Positions 16,951 through 28,268 of a stretch of 64,000 nt of DNA are shown here, one piece after another. The stretch spans positions 1,588,579 through 1,652,578 of the forward strand of contig CAJNDS010000557.1 of the NCBI GenBank assembly GCA_905221605.1, written 5' to 3'. The translations under genes were made by a program, and so were the position numbers. Positions within the stretch are counted from its first letter, which is position 1; every line of letters starts with the position of its first letter. Origin of the DNA: Symbiodinium natans (lineage: Eukaryota; Sar; Dinophyceae; Suessiales; Symbiodiniaceae). Below the pieces are notes generated by a model. The model had not been told where the DNA came from and did not search any database. It was given only the letters and a program-made list of their open reading frames with translations.

Positions 16951-19900
16951 TCTTACACCCTTGGTTTTCGGGCTTTTCACACGGCGCGGGCTACGGTTTA
17001 CAGTTTTGGGGTTGGGTTTAGGGCGCCTCGCTTCAAGCGAAGACCCCTGAAATCCGGTTAGGGTGTAGGGTTTAGGGTTTAGGGTTTTGGGCTCCGGCCT
17101 TCGGAACACAAACTCCAAACCCTGTGCTGAGCGGGGGGCGGCGGAGGGATGCGGGGGGGGGGGGGGGGGGGGGCGGAAGAAAGGCACGCAAAGAGCTGCA
17201 AACACTTTCTTCAGACATTTCCGAGGGAGGGCTTCTGTAGAGCACCTCCCTTCCCTTACACCTGCCGAAGATAGGGGCCTTAATCAGGGGTTTTGGGGGG
17301 GGGGGGTTGTTATAGTATATATGTACAAGGGATCATAAGGAAATACTATTAGGAATTACTCCGACCCCTATATTATTAGCTCCCTCACCTCTCAACCCCC
17401 GAACCTGACTCCGAGGCAGTTGATTTTCATTTTCGCGTCTTGGCCGAAGCTGCGTTGCAGGGGCATGGTCTTTGAGGGCCCATGTGGGTTTTTGGGGCAC
17501 GTAACTCGATGCTCCCAAACCCCTAACTCTAAACCCTAAACCCTAAACCCTAAACCCTAAACCCCAAACCCCAAACCCCAAACCCTACTCACTCCATGAC
17601 TGCACTACAAACGCACCAAGGGTCCTCAGAGTTTGGGGCTTGCCTTGGTGAGGGTCTCAGGACTCAGAGCTGTGCACTTGGCATGATGGCTCGAAGGCCT
17701 CAGCACCTTAAGAGGGTTTAGGGTTTAGGGTTTGTGCTTAGGGTTTAGGGTTTAGGGTTTAGGGTTTAGGGTTTAGGGTTTAGGGTTTAGGGTTTAGGGT
17801 GGGCGTCTGGGGGCTTAGCAGCCTTCTGCCCTACTTCTCATGTCGCTGACTTCGCTCCACAGTGATATTTGGGGGGATTTTTCGGGATGGACACTCACAG
17901 CTTCAGAAGTGTAGCCGTTCCCACCTACCCTCCCCGAACCCTAGGCGCTACCTACGAGGGTTCAAGCTGAAGGCTGTTCAGCATTCCTGGCCAAATCTTA
18001 AACCCCAAACCCCAAGCCCTATACCCCTAAACCCTAAACCCTAAACCCTAAACCCTAAACCCTAGACCCTAAACCCTAAACCCTAAAGCCTAAAGCCTAA
18101 ACCCTAAACCCTAAACCCTAAACCCTAAACCCTAAAGCTTGATTGAACACCTCCTTTCCGAGAGGTGCTGAGCTTTGTCGAGACCATGCCAGGGGCCTCA
18201 GGAAGCTTTCGGTTGTGAGGCACCTACAATCGGGTTTAGGGTTTAGGGTCCAGGGTTCAGGGTTTAGAGTTAGGGTTTAGGGTTTAGGGTTTAGGGTTTA
18301 GGGTTTAGGGTTTAGGGTTTAGGGTTTAGGGTTTAGGGTTTAGGGTTTAGGGTTTAGGGTTTTGAGGTTACCGCATCTGTCCAAACAGTATGTCCCACAC
18401 CTACTTCTGGTGTTGGCGACCCGGGTGGCGGGGAAGCAACTAACCGACAACCTCCGCCTCAACCCCCCCCCCCTCTCCCCGCCCCGGGCAAAAGAAACAC
18501 AAACGCCAGTTGTGGGCGGCAAGCTGCGAGAAACATAACCTGATTCTTACTTACCCCCCCCAACCCCCAACAGAAATAATCAAAGACAGGGTTTAGGGGT
18601 ACAGGTCTAGGGTTCAGGGTTTCGGGTATAGGTTTCAGGGTTTAGGTTTAGGGTTTTGAGTGGTGCGGGGACCGGGGAACCGCGCGCGAACCTATACACA
18701 TCCAAAAGAAACCCTAAACCCTAAAGCCTAAACCCTAGACCCTAAAGTAAGTTCAGCAACCTTTACCGGAAATCTCCCCGAATCCGATTTCCGGTGTGAC
18801 CCAGATACCTCGCAGATAGCCTCCACCGGAACGCGGGCGAGGACAGGAATCGGTTTAGGGTTTAGGGTTTAGGGTTTAGGCTTACTGCAAAGGGTCTCAT
18901 TAGGGCCATTAGGGTATACTACTTCAGAGTCGGGTTTCAGGTTTGAGGTTTTAGGCTTGTTGTAGCCCGCAGCCCTGTGTTTAAGCCCTATAAACCCTAA
19001 ACTTAAACCCTAAACCTATAAACCGCTCCTGGGATGCTCCATTAGGTCCCTAGTGCAGCGACGGTCGTACATTCAGGCCCAGTCTTACCACACGCGAGCC
19101 CCAAGAATCTCCCAAAACACCATGGGGTTTGGGGTTTAGGGTGTAGGGTTTAGGGTTTAGGGTTAGTAGGGTTTAGGGTTTAGGGTTAGTAGGGTTCAGG
19201 GTTTAGAGTTAGTAGGGTTTAGGGGTTTGGGTGTATGCGGCCTACAGCCAATGAAGCCCTACTTCAATCCTATACCTTTTTGCGTCATGTGCTCCCCCCG
19301 CCCCACCCCTTTCTTTTTTCGGTTTTCGTCAGGGGGCTTTGGGCGCGGCTCCATCCCTCGAAGCCCAGAAATCCCCCGACGTCCCAGGCATCTAACACCC
19401 CAACACCCAGCTAGTTTAGGGTCAAGGGCTCAGGTTTAGAGTTTAGGGTGTCGGGTTTAGGGTTCAGGTCAGGTATCAGGTGCAAGCAAAAATGAGAACA
19501 CCCAGAGCCCTAGATTTGACTCGAAGTTGAGAAAAAGGACGAGGAGTGAAATGTGAGAGCCGGGCTTCGGATTTAGGGTTTAGGGTTTAGGGAAGAGTGG
19601 AGGGTTGAACTTCTATCAGCCTCCCGATCCTGCACACCCCAAAATTTGCCCAACATGAAACTCCTTCTTCAGGCGCTGAGCCCTAGAAAGACCACAATGT
19701 CAAGCCATCTTCTGCCCAGCAATGATTGGGAGGGTGCCCTCAACCCTCTGCCCTAAACCCTAAACGCTGGCTAAGGTTATGACGTTCTGGGATTCAAGGT
19801 TTAGGCGTTTAAGGTCTCAAGTTGTCTCAACTCGTGGGCTCGATGCTCAGTCGGTGGGCATTTTCGCCCTACAGCCTAAACCCTAAATACACCTTAAACC

Positions 19901-20077
19901 CGGAACCCTAAACCCAGACCTCGCAACCGCAAACCATGGAGAAGTAAACCCTAAACCCTAAACCCTAAACCCTAAACCCTAAACCCTAAACCCTAAACCC
20001 TAAACCCTAAACCCTAAACCCTAAACCCTAAACCCTAAACCCTAAACCCTAAACCCTAAACCCTAAACCCCAATCCC
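16951..20077. repeat. Repeat-rich stretch with telomere-like tracts
   Basis: Contains a 21-G run (17153-17173) and a dispersed-repeat copy (17283-17370). TTTAGGG arrays lie at about 17714-17800 and 18233-18361. CCCTAAA arrays lie at about 17529-17566, 18022-18134 and 19946-20072. Short unique pieces (about 17590-17710, 18140-18230, 18750-18850) are placed like exons between arrays, but I could not settle a frame. Confidence 0.6.
17283..17370 (+). repeat. Dispersed about 90-bp repeat, copy 2
   Basis: Contains TTGTTATAGTATATATG, GGGATCATAAGGAAATAC and CCGACCCCTATATTA, shared with the copies at 3597 (minus) and 48735. Confidence 0.65.
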
Positions 20078-20184
20078 TTCTCCATCCCACGCTTCTGGCA
20101 GACCGCCTTATGGCAGCACTCCGGCATGGGCCGCTGGCTGGATCGAGAGCCCTGCGGCGGCATCCTGCACATGTGTACTGTCAG
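20078..20184 (+). CDS. Candidate exon, Trp-rich segment, gene unknown
   Basis: Encodes FSIPRFWQTALWQHSGMGRW, then LDREPCGGILHMCTV. An 18-unit CCCTAAA array lies immediately upstream. The segment ends GTCAG/GGTTTAGGG, so the donor GT would come from the first telomere-like unit. Confidence 0.55.
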
Positions 20185-20185
20185 G

Positions 20186-20265
20186 GTTTAGGGTTTAGGG
20201 TTTGGTTTTCAGGGTGTAGGGTTTAGGGTTTAGGGTTTAGGGTTTAGGGTTTAGGGTTTAGGGTG
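20186..20265. repeat. (TTTAGGG)n array
   Basis: Starts at the proposed donor of the exon ending at 20184. Confidence 0.95.
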
Positions 20266-20657
20266 CCGAGCACACAAAACCCCACAAGCCCTTAAACTTT
20301 GGGGTTTCGCATCTAGGGTTTGGGGCCTACCGGTGTTTAGGGCTTCGTTTGTATCACCCATGTTTAGTGCTTCAGGGTGTAGCATTTACCCTAAACCCTA
20401 AACCGAAACCCGAAACCCTAAACCCTAAACCCTAAACCCTAAACCCTAGGGACTGCTCCTATGAGTCTACGCCCCTATCCCAGCCATCAGGTTGCTACGC
20501 AACTGTTTGAAGATTCCGACTGGAGCCTTTGGCCCTAAGCCTTTTTTCCCACTTAAGTCCGAAGACCCTAAACCCTGAATCCTTTAGCGTTTAGGGTTTC
20601 GGGTTTAGGGTTTACGGTTTAGGGTTTAGGGTTTAGGGGTCAGGGTTTAGGGTTTAG

Positions 20658-20801
20658 GAAGGTGGGAGACAGATACCTTCATGCGACACTGATTGCGAGT
20701 ACTCAAGACAACTTCAGGCAAGCAGGTTTCCCCTATAAGCGGGTTGTATACGGCCTGTTGCTGGAGCTGTCTGAAGATTCCGCACAGTGGCGGCTCATAA
20801 G
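20658..20801 (+). CDS. Candidate exon, gene unknown
   Basis: Open frame GDRYLHATLIASTQDNFRQA, then GFPYKRVVYGLLLELSEDSA. It starts after gtttag (AG at 20656-20657) and ends ATAAG/GTTCAG. TTTAGGG-type repeats are upstream. No family recognised. Confidence 0.45.
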
Positions 20802-21547
20802 GTTCAGGGCTTGGGGTTTTAGGCTAGGGTTTTGGAGTACTCCAAATGGCTTCAAATGTAGGGAGCCTAAACCCTAAACCCCAACAAAGGCCTTCGTGAG
20901 TTTAGGTCTTAGGATTTCGGATCATTACATTAGGATTAGTTTAGGCCCACCCCTCGCTCCACATGCCAAGGTGCGCCTACCTCACCGGTCTTCCCCTCCA
21001 TGAAACAGGATCAGGTGTGGAGCCCCGTCCAAGCATCCTGTGACTTCTGTATCCAGAGATTAGGGGTTAACTTTGTCATAGTTGGTACCATCTTACTTTG
21101 TTCGGTACTTAAACCAACAAGGAATATACATTCAAATTTCAATATTATCCCAACCATGAACTAGTTAAGTAGAGTTTAGGACTGAGCATGGGGTGAGGGT
21201 TTGGGGGCTTCAGAACGGTTTCAATGACGCGCGGATGGGCAATCTCGCACACCACACCCCAAAAAACCCTAAACCCTATGTCATGTTCCTTCCGCCTAAA
21301 TTCCCAACCCCCCCGCCCCCGCCTCAAACCCAGAAGACCCTAAACCCTTACACCACCGAAGCCCCGAACGTCGTCGAACGCATGGCCCCCGCCCCGTAAG
21401 CCAGCTCTTTCAAGATCGTTGGAGGCCAAGTGAAGCCCAAAAATTAGGATACCCTAAACAAAATATGGGATACCCTCTCTGTCTCTCTCTCTCTATATAT
21501 ATATATACCCTATATATATATATGAGATATATATATATATATAGACA

Positions 21548-21584
<37 letters not shown>

Positions 21585-21860
21585 TATGATCCCAACTGAG
21601 GTATATGGACCTGAAAACCTTTTTTGGGGGTTCATTTGTGCCCAAGGATGTTCAAAGGGCAGGGTCTGGTGACTCCATGCTTTGGAGTCTTACGGCTTTG
21701 GATCCTAAAGTCTCTAAACCCTAAACCCTAAACCCTAAACCCTAAACCCCTAAACCCCTAAACTTCGGGATTCAGGGTTTTGCACTCTTTCTTGTTCACT
21801 TCAAGCTTCACCCTAAACGCTAAACCCTAAACCCTAAACCCCATACCCTAAACCCTAAAG
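20802..21860. other. Intronic/intergenic stretch with AT microsatellite
   Basis: Mostly unique sequence with a (TA)n tract at about 21490-21580, a short CCCTAAA array at 21714-21760, and a 19-bp segment (21147-21165) repeated at 44540. No gene seen. Confidence 0.6.
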
Positions 21861-21955
21861 TGCATGCGCTGCGACTTTCTTGGAGGCTCTTTGGCGCAAT
21901 GCCAGCACGAGTGTCTCCAGTACGGTCCATGCAATGTGGCCCGGCTTTGCTTGAG
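21861..21955 (+). CDS. Candidate Cys-rich exon
   Basis: Encodes CMRCDFLGGSLAQCQHECLQ, then YGPCNVARLCL: seven Cys in about 31 residues. It lies between CCCTAAA units (acceptor taaag) and GGTTC-type repeats. Cys spacing suggests a disulfide or zinc module, but I cannot name the family. Confidence 0.45.
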
Positions 21956-23657
21956 GGTTCTTCTGGGGGAGTAGGGTGCATACACATTCAGCCATCAAGG
22001 GATCGGGGTTTGAGGATGTAGAGTTTTAGGCGGAGGTCGCTCAAAATGCCAAGGCCTGAAATCCCTTCTCCACGAAATCCTAAGCCCCACCAAGTTCAGG
22101 GCTTCAGGGTTGAATGATTTCTGGGCTGGAGGGCTCAAGGGCGTCATGAGGGTCCAAGGGCCTAAGGTCTATAAGGTTTAAGCTTTAGGTTTAGGGTTTA
22201 GGGTTTGGGGTTTGGGGTTTAGGGTTTAGGGCCTTTTCTCAGTGCCTTCCCTCGGCGCTCGTCAGGCCGTGGAGTGGACGCCAAACTCCGGGCACTGCAC
22301 GCTCCGAAGGCCCAGGATATGCCCTCAAGGGACCTTCGGGTGAGAGGTTTCGGGCTTAGGGTTTGGGGTTTAGGGTTTAGGGTTTAGGGTTTGCGGTTTT
22401 TGAATTTGGGGTTCAGGGTCGGGGTTTAGGGTTTGCGGTGGGTCCAGGGTATAGGGGTTTGGGGTTTTGTAGAGATTGGCACATGCTGAGAGGTGTGACT
22501 CGTTCGATCACCTGACGCTGATCAACGCTTCAGACACCCAGCGTGGCTCTGTCCGCAGCGTGGGTTTAGGGTTTATGGTTTGGGTTGTGGGTTTAGGGTT
22601 GTGGGGCAGAGATCGCCAAGGCCCATGATCCTTACCTACAACCATCATACAATAGATAGGAGAACATGAAGCTTTTAGGGATTAGTGAAGGCTTAAAGAC
22701 ACAAGCCATGGTACTTTACCTGCTGGGATGGATTCAATTTGTTTGGCCTTGTTTGTTTCGGGCCTCGATGATCGTATGCTTCTTCTTTCGGACCGCCTAA
22801 GCCCTAAGCCCTATACCCTCAACCCGAAACCCTCAACCCTAAACCTTGCTCCCTAAACCTTAAACTCTAAATCCTAAACCGTAAACCCTAAACCCTAAAC
22901 CCTAAACCTAAATGCTGAATGATGTCCAGTCCGAGTCCACACCACGGCTTGACGGGGAACATCCTAGAATCCTGACCCCAAGCCCTTAATCCTACATGAA
23001 CACAAATGCCCTAACCCTGAGAAGCCCTTGTAGAAGAGTGCCGTGCTTTTCGGGTTCATTGTTTCGTGTTTAGGGTGCTATGAAAGTGTCTTCTAGGAAC
23101 GTGGAGTTCGAGGGCCTTCGATTCCAGTTTAAGGTTTGCGGTTTGCAACTGAAAATGTAGGTACGATCTTCGACAGGTGTACAGTAACGTCAGGTGTTCG
23201 TAGCCATGAAATATAGTTATGGCTTCGGAGTTTTTTCACCCAGAACTACTGGCTTGGCTTGGCTTCGAATATCTGCCATCAAGTTTCTGATGGCAGTTGA
23301 GTTCCATCGCATACTTCGGTAATTGGGCTTTCGAATCGTTCGGCCGTTGTGCAGTTGTTGGGTCGGCGCGATTGGGAAGGCAGAAGTGTAGCTTCAGGGA
23401 AAAGGAATGTCGCGCAACCTCTCCAAGACGCCCCTTACCGCAAACCCCGAAGTTTTTGCCCCTCGCTAGAAGCCGCAAGCGCCCCCAAACGCCCTGAATG
23501 CGACACCCTAACCCCGAAAGCCTCAAACGCCGAGCACACAAGGGGCAGTCCGCTAAGCCCCAAGCCCTAAACCCTTAACCCTAAACCCTAAACCCTAAAA
23601 CCTTAAAACCCTAAACCCTAAACCCTAAACTCTAAACCCAAAAACCCTACTTCCCAG
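21956..23657. other. Mixed unique and telomere-like sequence
   Basis: TTTAGGG/TTTGGGG units lie at about 22190-22230, 22355-22450 and 22560-22600, and CCCTAAA units at about 22870-22910 and 23570-23640. The segment 22230-22340 is open in more than one frame between arrays and may hide an exon. I could not choose a frame. Confidence 0.5.
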
Positions 23658-23739
23658 GCTGGTTCTGGCTCAACGAGCTGGAGTCCAACGTCAGCGATGA
23701 AGATGACATCTTCACATGGGCCTCTGGGGCTCGCGAAAG
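23658..23739 (+). CDS. Candidate exon, acidic/aromatic segment
   Basis: Encodes WFWLNELESNVSDEDDIFTW ending ASGARER. It follows the acceptor acttcccag (AG at 23656-23657). CCCTAAA units lie on both sides. No family recognised. Confidence 0.5.
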
Positions 23740-25401
23740 GGGCCCTAAACCCTAAACCCTAAACCCCAAACCCTAAACCCTAAACCTTCAACTCCCAAAA
23801 TAGCCCTGAGCTTCCCCCAAAGTAGGCCCCTGGCTGCATTTAGGGCTAGGAGAAGTTTTGCTCCCAAAGCGATATTTCGACCATCCAGCACCTGCTTCCC
23901 GAACTTAGTGTGTGAGGGTTTAGGGTTTAGGGTCTAGGGTCTTTACTCTTTAGGGTTTAGGGTGTGAGGGGCTTAGGGTGTGAGGGGCTTAGGGTTGAGG
24001 GTTTAGGGGTTTAGTGGTTTAGGGGCTTGGGGGTTTAGGGGTTTAGTGGTTTAGGGTTCAGGGTTTGGGGTACTCGCGTTAGTTAGGGTTGGGGTGTTGC
24101 GAAAGTTTGTGGGGATTGTGGGGCCCTAACCACAAAGCCCTAAACCCTAAACCCTAAACCCTGAACCCTGCGAAGAACCCCAAGCCCTAAACCCTGCACC
24201 CTAAACCCTAGGGAAGCACTCGTAGGGATGCCGAACCCCTCAGGATGTTTGCGGAGGTTAGGGTTTAGGGTTTAGGGTTTAGGGTTTAGGGTTTAGGGTT
24301 TAGGGTTTAGGGTTTAGGGTTTAGGGTTTAGGGTTTAGGGTTTAGGGTTTAGGGTTTGGCCCTCGAGATCCTGGTCGAGGGAGTTTCTGCCCTTATGCCA
24401 GTGGATGCGGCAGACTATAGCGTCGGAATCATTTCTAATTTAATAGTATTCCCTTACGGCCCCTTTATGTAATTTCACTATCATGACCTTCCAAACCCTG
24501 CCAAGCAGGTACCCCTAATTTCGGAAACCCTGATATAGGCTTCCTGTATACCCAAAGCCCCTAGACCCCTGAAACTCCAAACCCTAAAGAGGGGTAAGGG
24601 TTCCGGCGCTTGCCAACAGAAACTGCACAGAATACCCGTTAAAGCGAAATACGCCCTACTCTAGTACGATAGAAGCGATCGCTCGATTCCTGCTGAGGAT
24701 CTTGCCGCGCGACAAAGTAAGCTCACCACGCCGCCTGGTCGAAGTAGGGGGGGTGCAAGGCTGTAGCCATTTTTAGGGTTTAGGGTTTAGGGTTTAGGGT
24801 TTAGGGTTTAGGGTTTAGTCTCATGATTTCAGGGTTGAGGGCTGAGGGCGTCTGAGCTCAGGTCTTGGTGTGGATCTTCAGGGCAGTCCGAAGCTGGGTG
24901 ATTGGGGACTTTCGTCCTTGGGGACTTTCGTTGCCTACACCTCCCAAAAACCTAAACCTCAAGGCCGTAAACCTAACACCCAAAGTTGGAGCCCAAAGCC
25001 TACAACCCGAGCGATTCTAGTGACGACTGGTGACGGAAGCTGTCCATCACGAGACAAGCCACACATCGACATTCCGAATCCAAAATGCGGGCTGCAGCTT
25101 GGGGGCCTGTGTTGAGTGGGCACGAGTCATAAGCATCGGCGAATCCTTGTGTTTTGGGTCATGTGATTTGTGTCCAGAATGTTCGGAAACAGCCAAACCT
25201 CATAATCCGGAGCCACCCTAAACCCTAAACCCTAAACCCTAAACCCTAAACCCTGAGATCCTGGACTTTTTGGTACAGCATGGCCATGTCGGGGCTCTTT
25301 TTTCGCACAAGGGGCAGCTGGGTGGCCAACCGCCCTGAAAACCATGAAAGCAGAGATGCTCAGTTCTCTAGATAATGGGTCTCTTGTTTTTTTTTATGTT
25401 T

Positions 25402-25432
<31 letters not shown>

Positions 25433-26367
25433 GGGGCCTAAGTAGTATAGGGGCCGCCTTATAATAAGGATCCCGAAAAACGACGAGAAGTTGTAGAAAT
25501 CACCCGCTGCGCACCATGAGGTGGTGCTGCCTTTTCGGATATTTGAGCACACGACTGAAGGGCCTTACAAGCAGCTTCCAAAACGGAACCCGAAGCTGCA
25601 GGAGGGGTTGGCTGTGTTTTGGGGCTTAGGGTTTAGGGTTCAGGGTTTAGGGTTTAGGGTTTGGGGTTTAGGGTAGTCACATGGTCCCTCAATGTGGCCC
25701 CGAGCTTCTTTGAAGGGTTCTGAAGCATGGGCCCTAGGATTTTAGACAGGGGCTATGTAGTGGGTCCCCATTGAATGGCCCCACATTAAGGGAGCATGTT
25801 AGCACCCTCAAAACCTGAACCATCAAAATCCCTAAACCCTAAACCCTAAAACCCCTAAAACCCCGAAAAACCCTAAACACCCTAAACCCTAAACCCTAAG
25901 ACTTTGGGGTACAGAATTGGGGGGGCCTGGGAGCGCCCAGCACTCGTATGTGCTCCCATTCCCAGCCTTCTTTCTGCAACTCCTGGGGTTTAGGGTTTAG
26001 GGTTTAGGGTTTAGGGTTTAGGGTTTAGGGTTTAGGGTTTAGGGTTTAGGGTTTAGGGAAGCTTTGCCGTAGCAAGAACCAGAGCCTTCTCAGGTTCATC
26101 TGCTCACGCCTTCTGGCTGCAGCTAAGGGCTTCGGGTTCAGGGTCACAGTCCAGTGGCTTGTGTATTATCGGCGGAATCTATTGCAATACGGGACGTACA
26201 CATACACAAATAATGTATATATGCATTTGTTTATTTATGTGGTTATTTATATACATATTGGTTGGCATTCTTATGTTTTTTGATCTTTCTCATTTATACA
26301 GATAGAGAGCTAGATACATCTTTCTTCCTGTATCGATTTTCTAATTTCTGGGTGGGGGGTGGAGGGT

Positions 26368-26402
<35 letters not shown>

Positions 26403-27591
26403 AGGTAGTTTGAGTGATTTTAGCAAGGAGTCGGCCATGCATGCAGGCATGAATCTAGGGTTAAGGATTCAGGTTCCTAATAACCCTAAGCCCTAAGCCC
26501 TAAACACTAAGCCCTAAACCCTAAACCCTAAACCTTAAACCCTAAACCCTAAAACCTAAACCCTAAACCCTAAACCCTAAACCCTAAACCCGAAACCCTA
26601 AACCCTAAACCCTAAACCCTAACCCTTCCACCTTAGGGTCAGGCGATGAAGTGACGGAGCCTCGAAACTCCACAAACTGGCGTCGAAGCCCTTGAGCCCT
26701 TGATAAGCCACACGCTAACCCTAAATCCCTAAGCCCTATAAATCCTAAAACCCTACATCCCTAAACCCTAAACCCCTAAACCCCTAAACCCTAAATCCCT
26801 AAATCCCTATTCCCTAAACCCTAAATCCCTAAACCTTAAACCCTAAACCTTATAAACAAAAACAATTCCTGACAATCCCCCCGTGTCCTTTTCACTCCAC
26901 CTTGGTCTTTGCAAAGGCTCGATCTGTTTTTCGTATCTCGGCGGCAGTAGAAGGGTGTATGGTTTAGTGCAGAGGGCTGTTGGCTGAGGGTTCAGGGTTT
27001 AGGGTTTAGGGTTTAGGGTTTAGGGTTTAGGGTTTAGGGTTTAGGGGCTCAGGTTCATGATGCTTGCTTCTCCGCACACGTCGGGTCATGCCTTCTTGTC
27101 ACTACCAAGCTGCAGTTTTAAAACAGTTCAGCCGCGAAGCTTTTGATTCCCAACTTTAGGGTTTAGGGTTTAGGGTTTAGGGTTTAGGGTTTAGGGTTTA
27201 GGGTTTAGGATTTTTGTAAAACATGCGTTTGTGTTGCGGGGCTATGATCTGCAAATTTCCAGGTTTAGGGGGGTGGCCAAAAGCAGACAGTCTAAGCAAA
27301 CCCGAAACCCCTAGAACCCGAAGATCCGATAGGTCCTGAAACCCGGAAGCCGTATGCCCTAAACCCTAAACCGTACACATTTAGCCTTAAGGGTTCAGGG
27401 TTTCTTCGGATTTAGGGTGTATAGGGCTTAGAGGACTATATGCCCTAAACCCTAAACCGTACACCTTAAGCCTTAAGCCTTAAGGATTCAGTCAGGGTTT
27501 AGGGTTTAGGGCTCAGAGTGTATAGGGCTTAGAGAACTAAGCCCTAAACCCTAAACCCTAAACCCTAAGCCCTCGACCTGCACCCTGGCAG
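23740..27591. repeat. Repeat-dominated stretch
   Basis: TTTAGGG arrays: about 24256-24357, 24775-24818, 25986-26057, 26995-27045, 27157-27208. CCCTAAA arrays: about 25215-25255 and 26517-26625. A dispersed-repeat copy (minus) is at 24429-24490, and homopolymer G runs are at 25412-25436 (25 G) and 26368-26401 (34 G). A duplicated segment lies at 27354-27485. A segment at 24360-24425 (ALEILVEGVSALMPVDAADY) is open and exon-like, but lacks clear splice sites. Confidence 0.6.
27354..27485. repeat. Duplicated segment flanking telomere-like units
   Basis: The string with TATGCCCTAAACC, AAACCGTACAC and CCTTAAGG occurs at about 27354-27400 and again at about 27430-27485. A relative lies at about 54231-54270. 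Confidence 0.6.
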
Positions 27592-27665
27592 GATCATCCT
27601 CGTATGGCGGATCCTGGTCAGCTGCAGCGATATGGTTGCGTCCAAGGCGGCCCCTTCCTACACTC
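27592..27665 (+). CDS. Candidate exon with hydrophobic stretch, possibly cyclase gene 2
   Basis: Encodes IILVWRILVSCSDMVASKAA. The acceptor is ccctggcag with CCCTAAA repeats just upstream. It ends at G/TTTAGGG, so the repeat supplies the donor. The hydrophobic start could be part of a membrane helix. Membership in the cyclase gene downstream is inference from position and strand. Confidence 0.5.
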
Positions 27666-28169
27666 GTTTAGGGTTTAGGGTTTAGGGTTTAGGGTTTTAG
27701 GGTTTAGGATTTAGGGTTTAGGGCTTAGGGTAAACCCCCTGCCCCTCCAAAGTGGCAGAAACCGAGCCCCTCAAGGGGTTTGGAGCACTGCGTTGTGGCG
27801 TTGAAAAAGCCTACCTAGAGACCCTACCACAAAATTGTAGAATCTTTTCTTGTGGGCTACTTTGGTCTATGGCTAGTATGGACATCTCCGGTACTGAAGT
27901 GCCTGCAAAATAGTCCGCGCAGGTGCGTGCTGCACCCGACAGTTACCACGAAATGTTCCTAAAGCCTAAACCTCGTGAAGCCTAAACCCTGAGACCCTAA
28001 TCCCTCAACCCTGCAAGGTTCTATGAGAAGCAAATATCGGCACCTTAAAGGCTAGAACAGGGGTTTTGGGGGTCGCTATAGTATAGTTGTATAGGGACAC
28101 CCTAAATCCTAACCCCTAAACCCTAAACCCTAAACCCCAAACCCCTAAACCCTAAACCCGACAGTAGAG

Positions 28170-28268
28170 GCGCGGGTCATCGAGTGGCTGCTGGTCATCT
28201 CCTGTACCTTCGTTGCAGTGCAACTTCGGAGCGCAAGGGACTGTCTTCTTCATGATATCTCCCCTAGG
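28170..28268 (+). CDS. Candidate exon with predicted membrane helix
   Basis: Encodes RVIEWLLVISCTFVAVQLRS, then ARDCLLHDI. The hydrophobic core fits a transmembrane segment. It starts after acagtagag, with CCCTAAA upstream, and ends near TAG/GGTTTATAGG. Plausibly the N-terminal membrane part of the cyclase gene whose catalytic exons lie at 33.8-37.2 kb. Confidence 0.5.

Noticed and set aside
24769-24782. Second spliced-leader relic (TGTAGCCATTTTTAGGG)
   Set aside because: Matches only the TAGCCATTTT middle and then runs into TTTAGGG; lacks GGCTCAAG, so likely chance.
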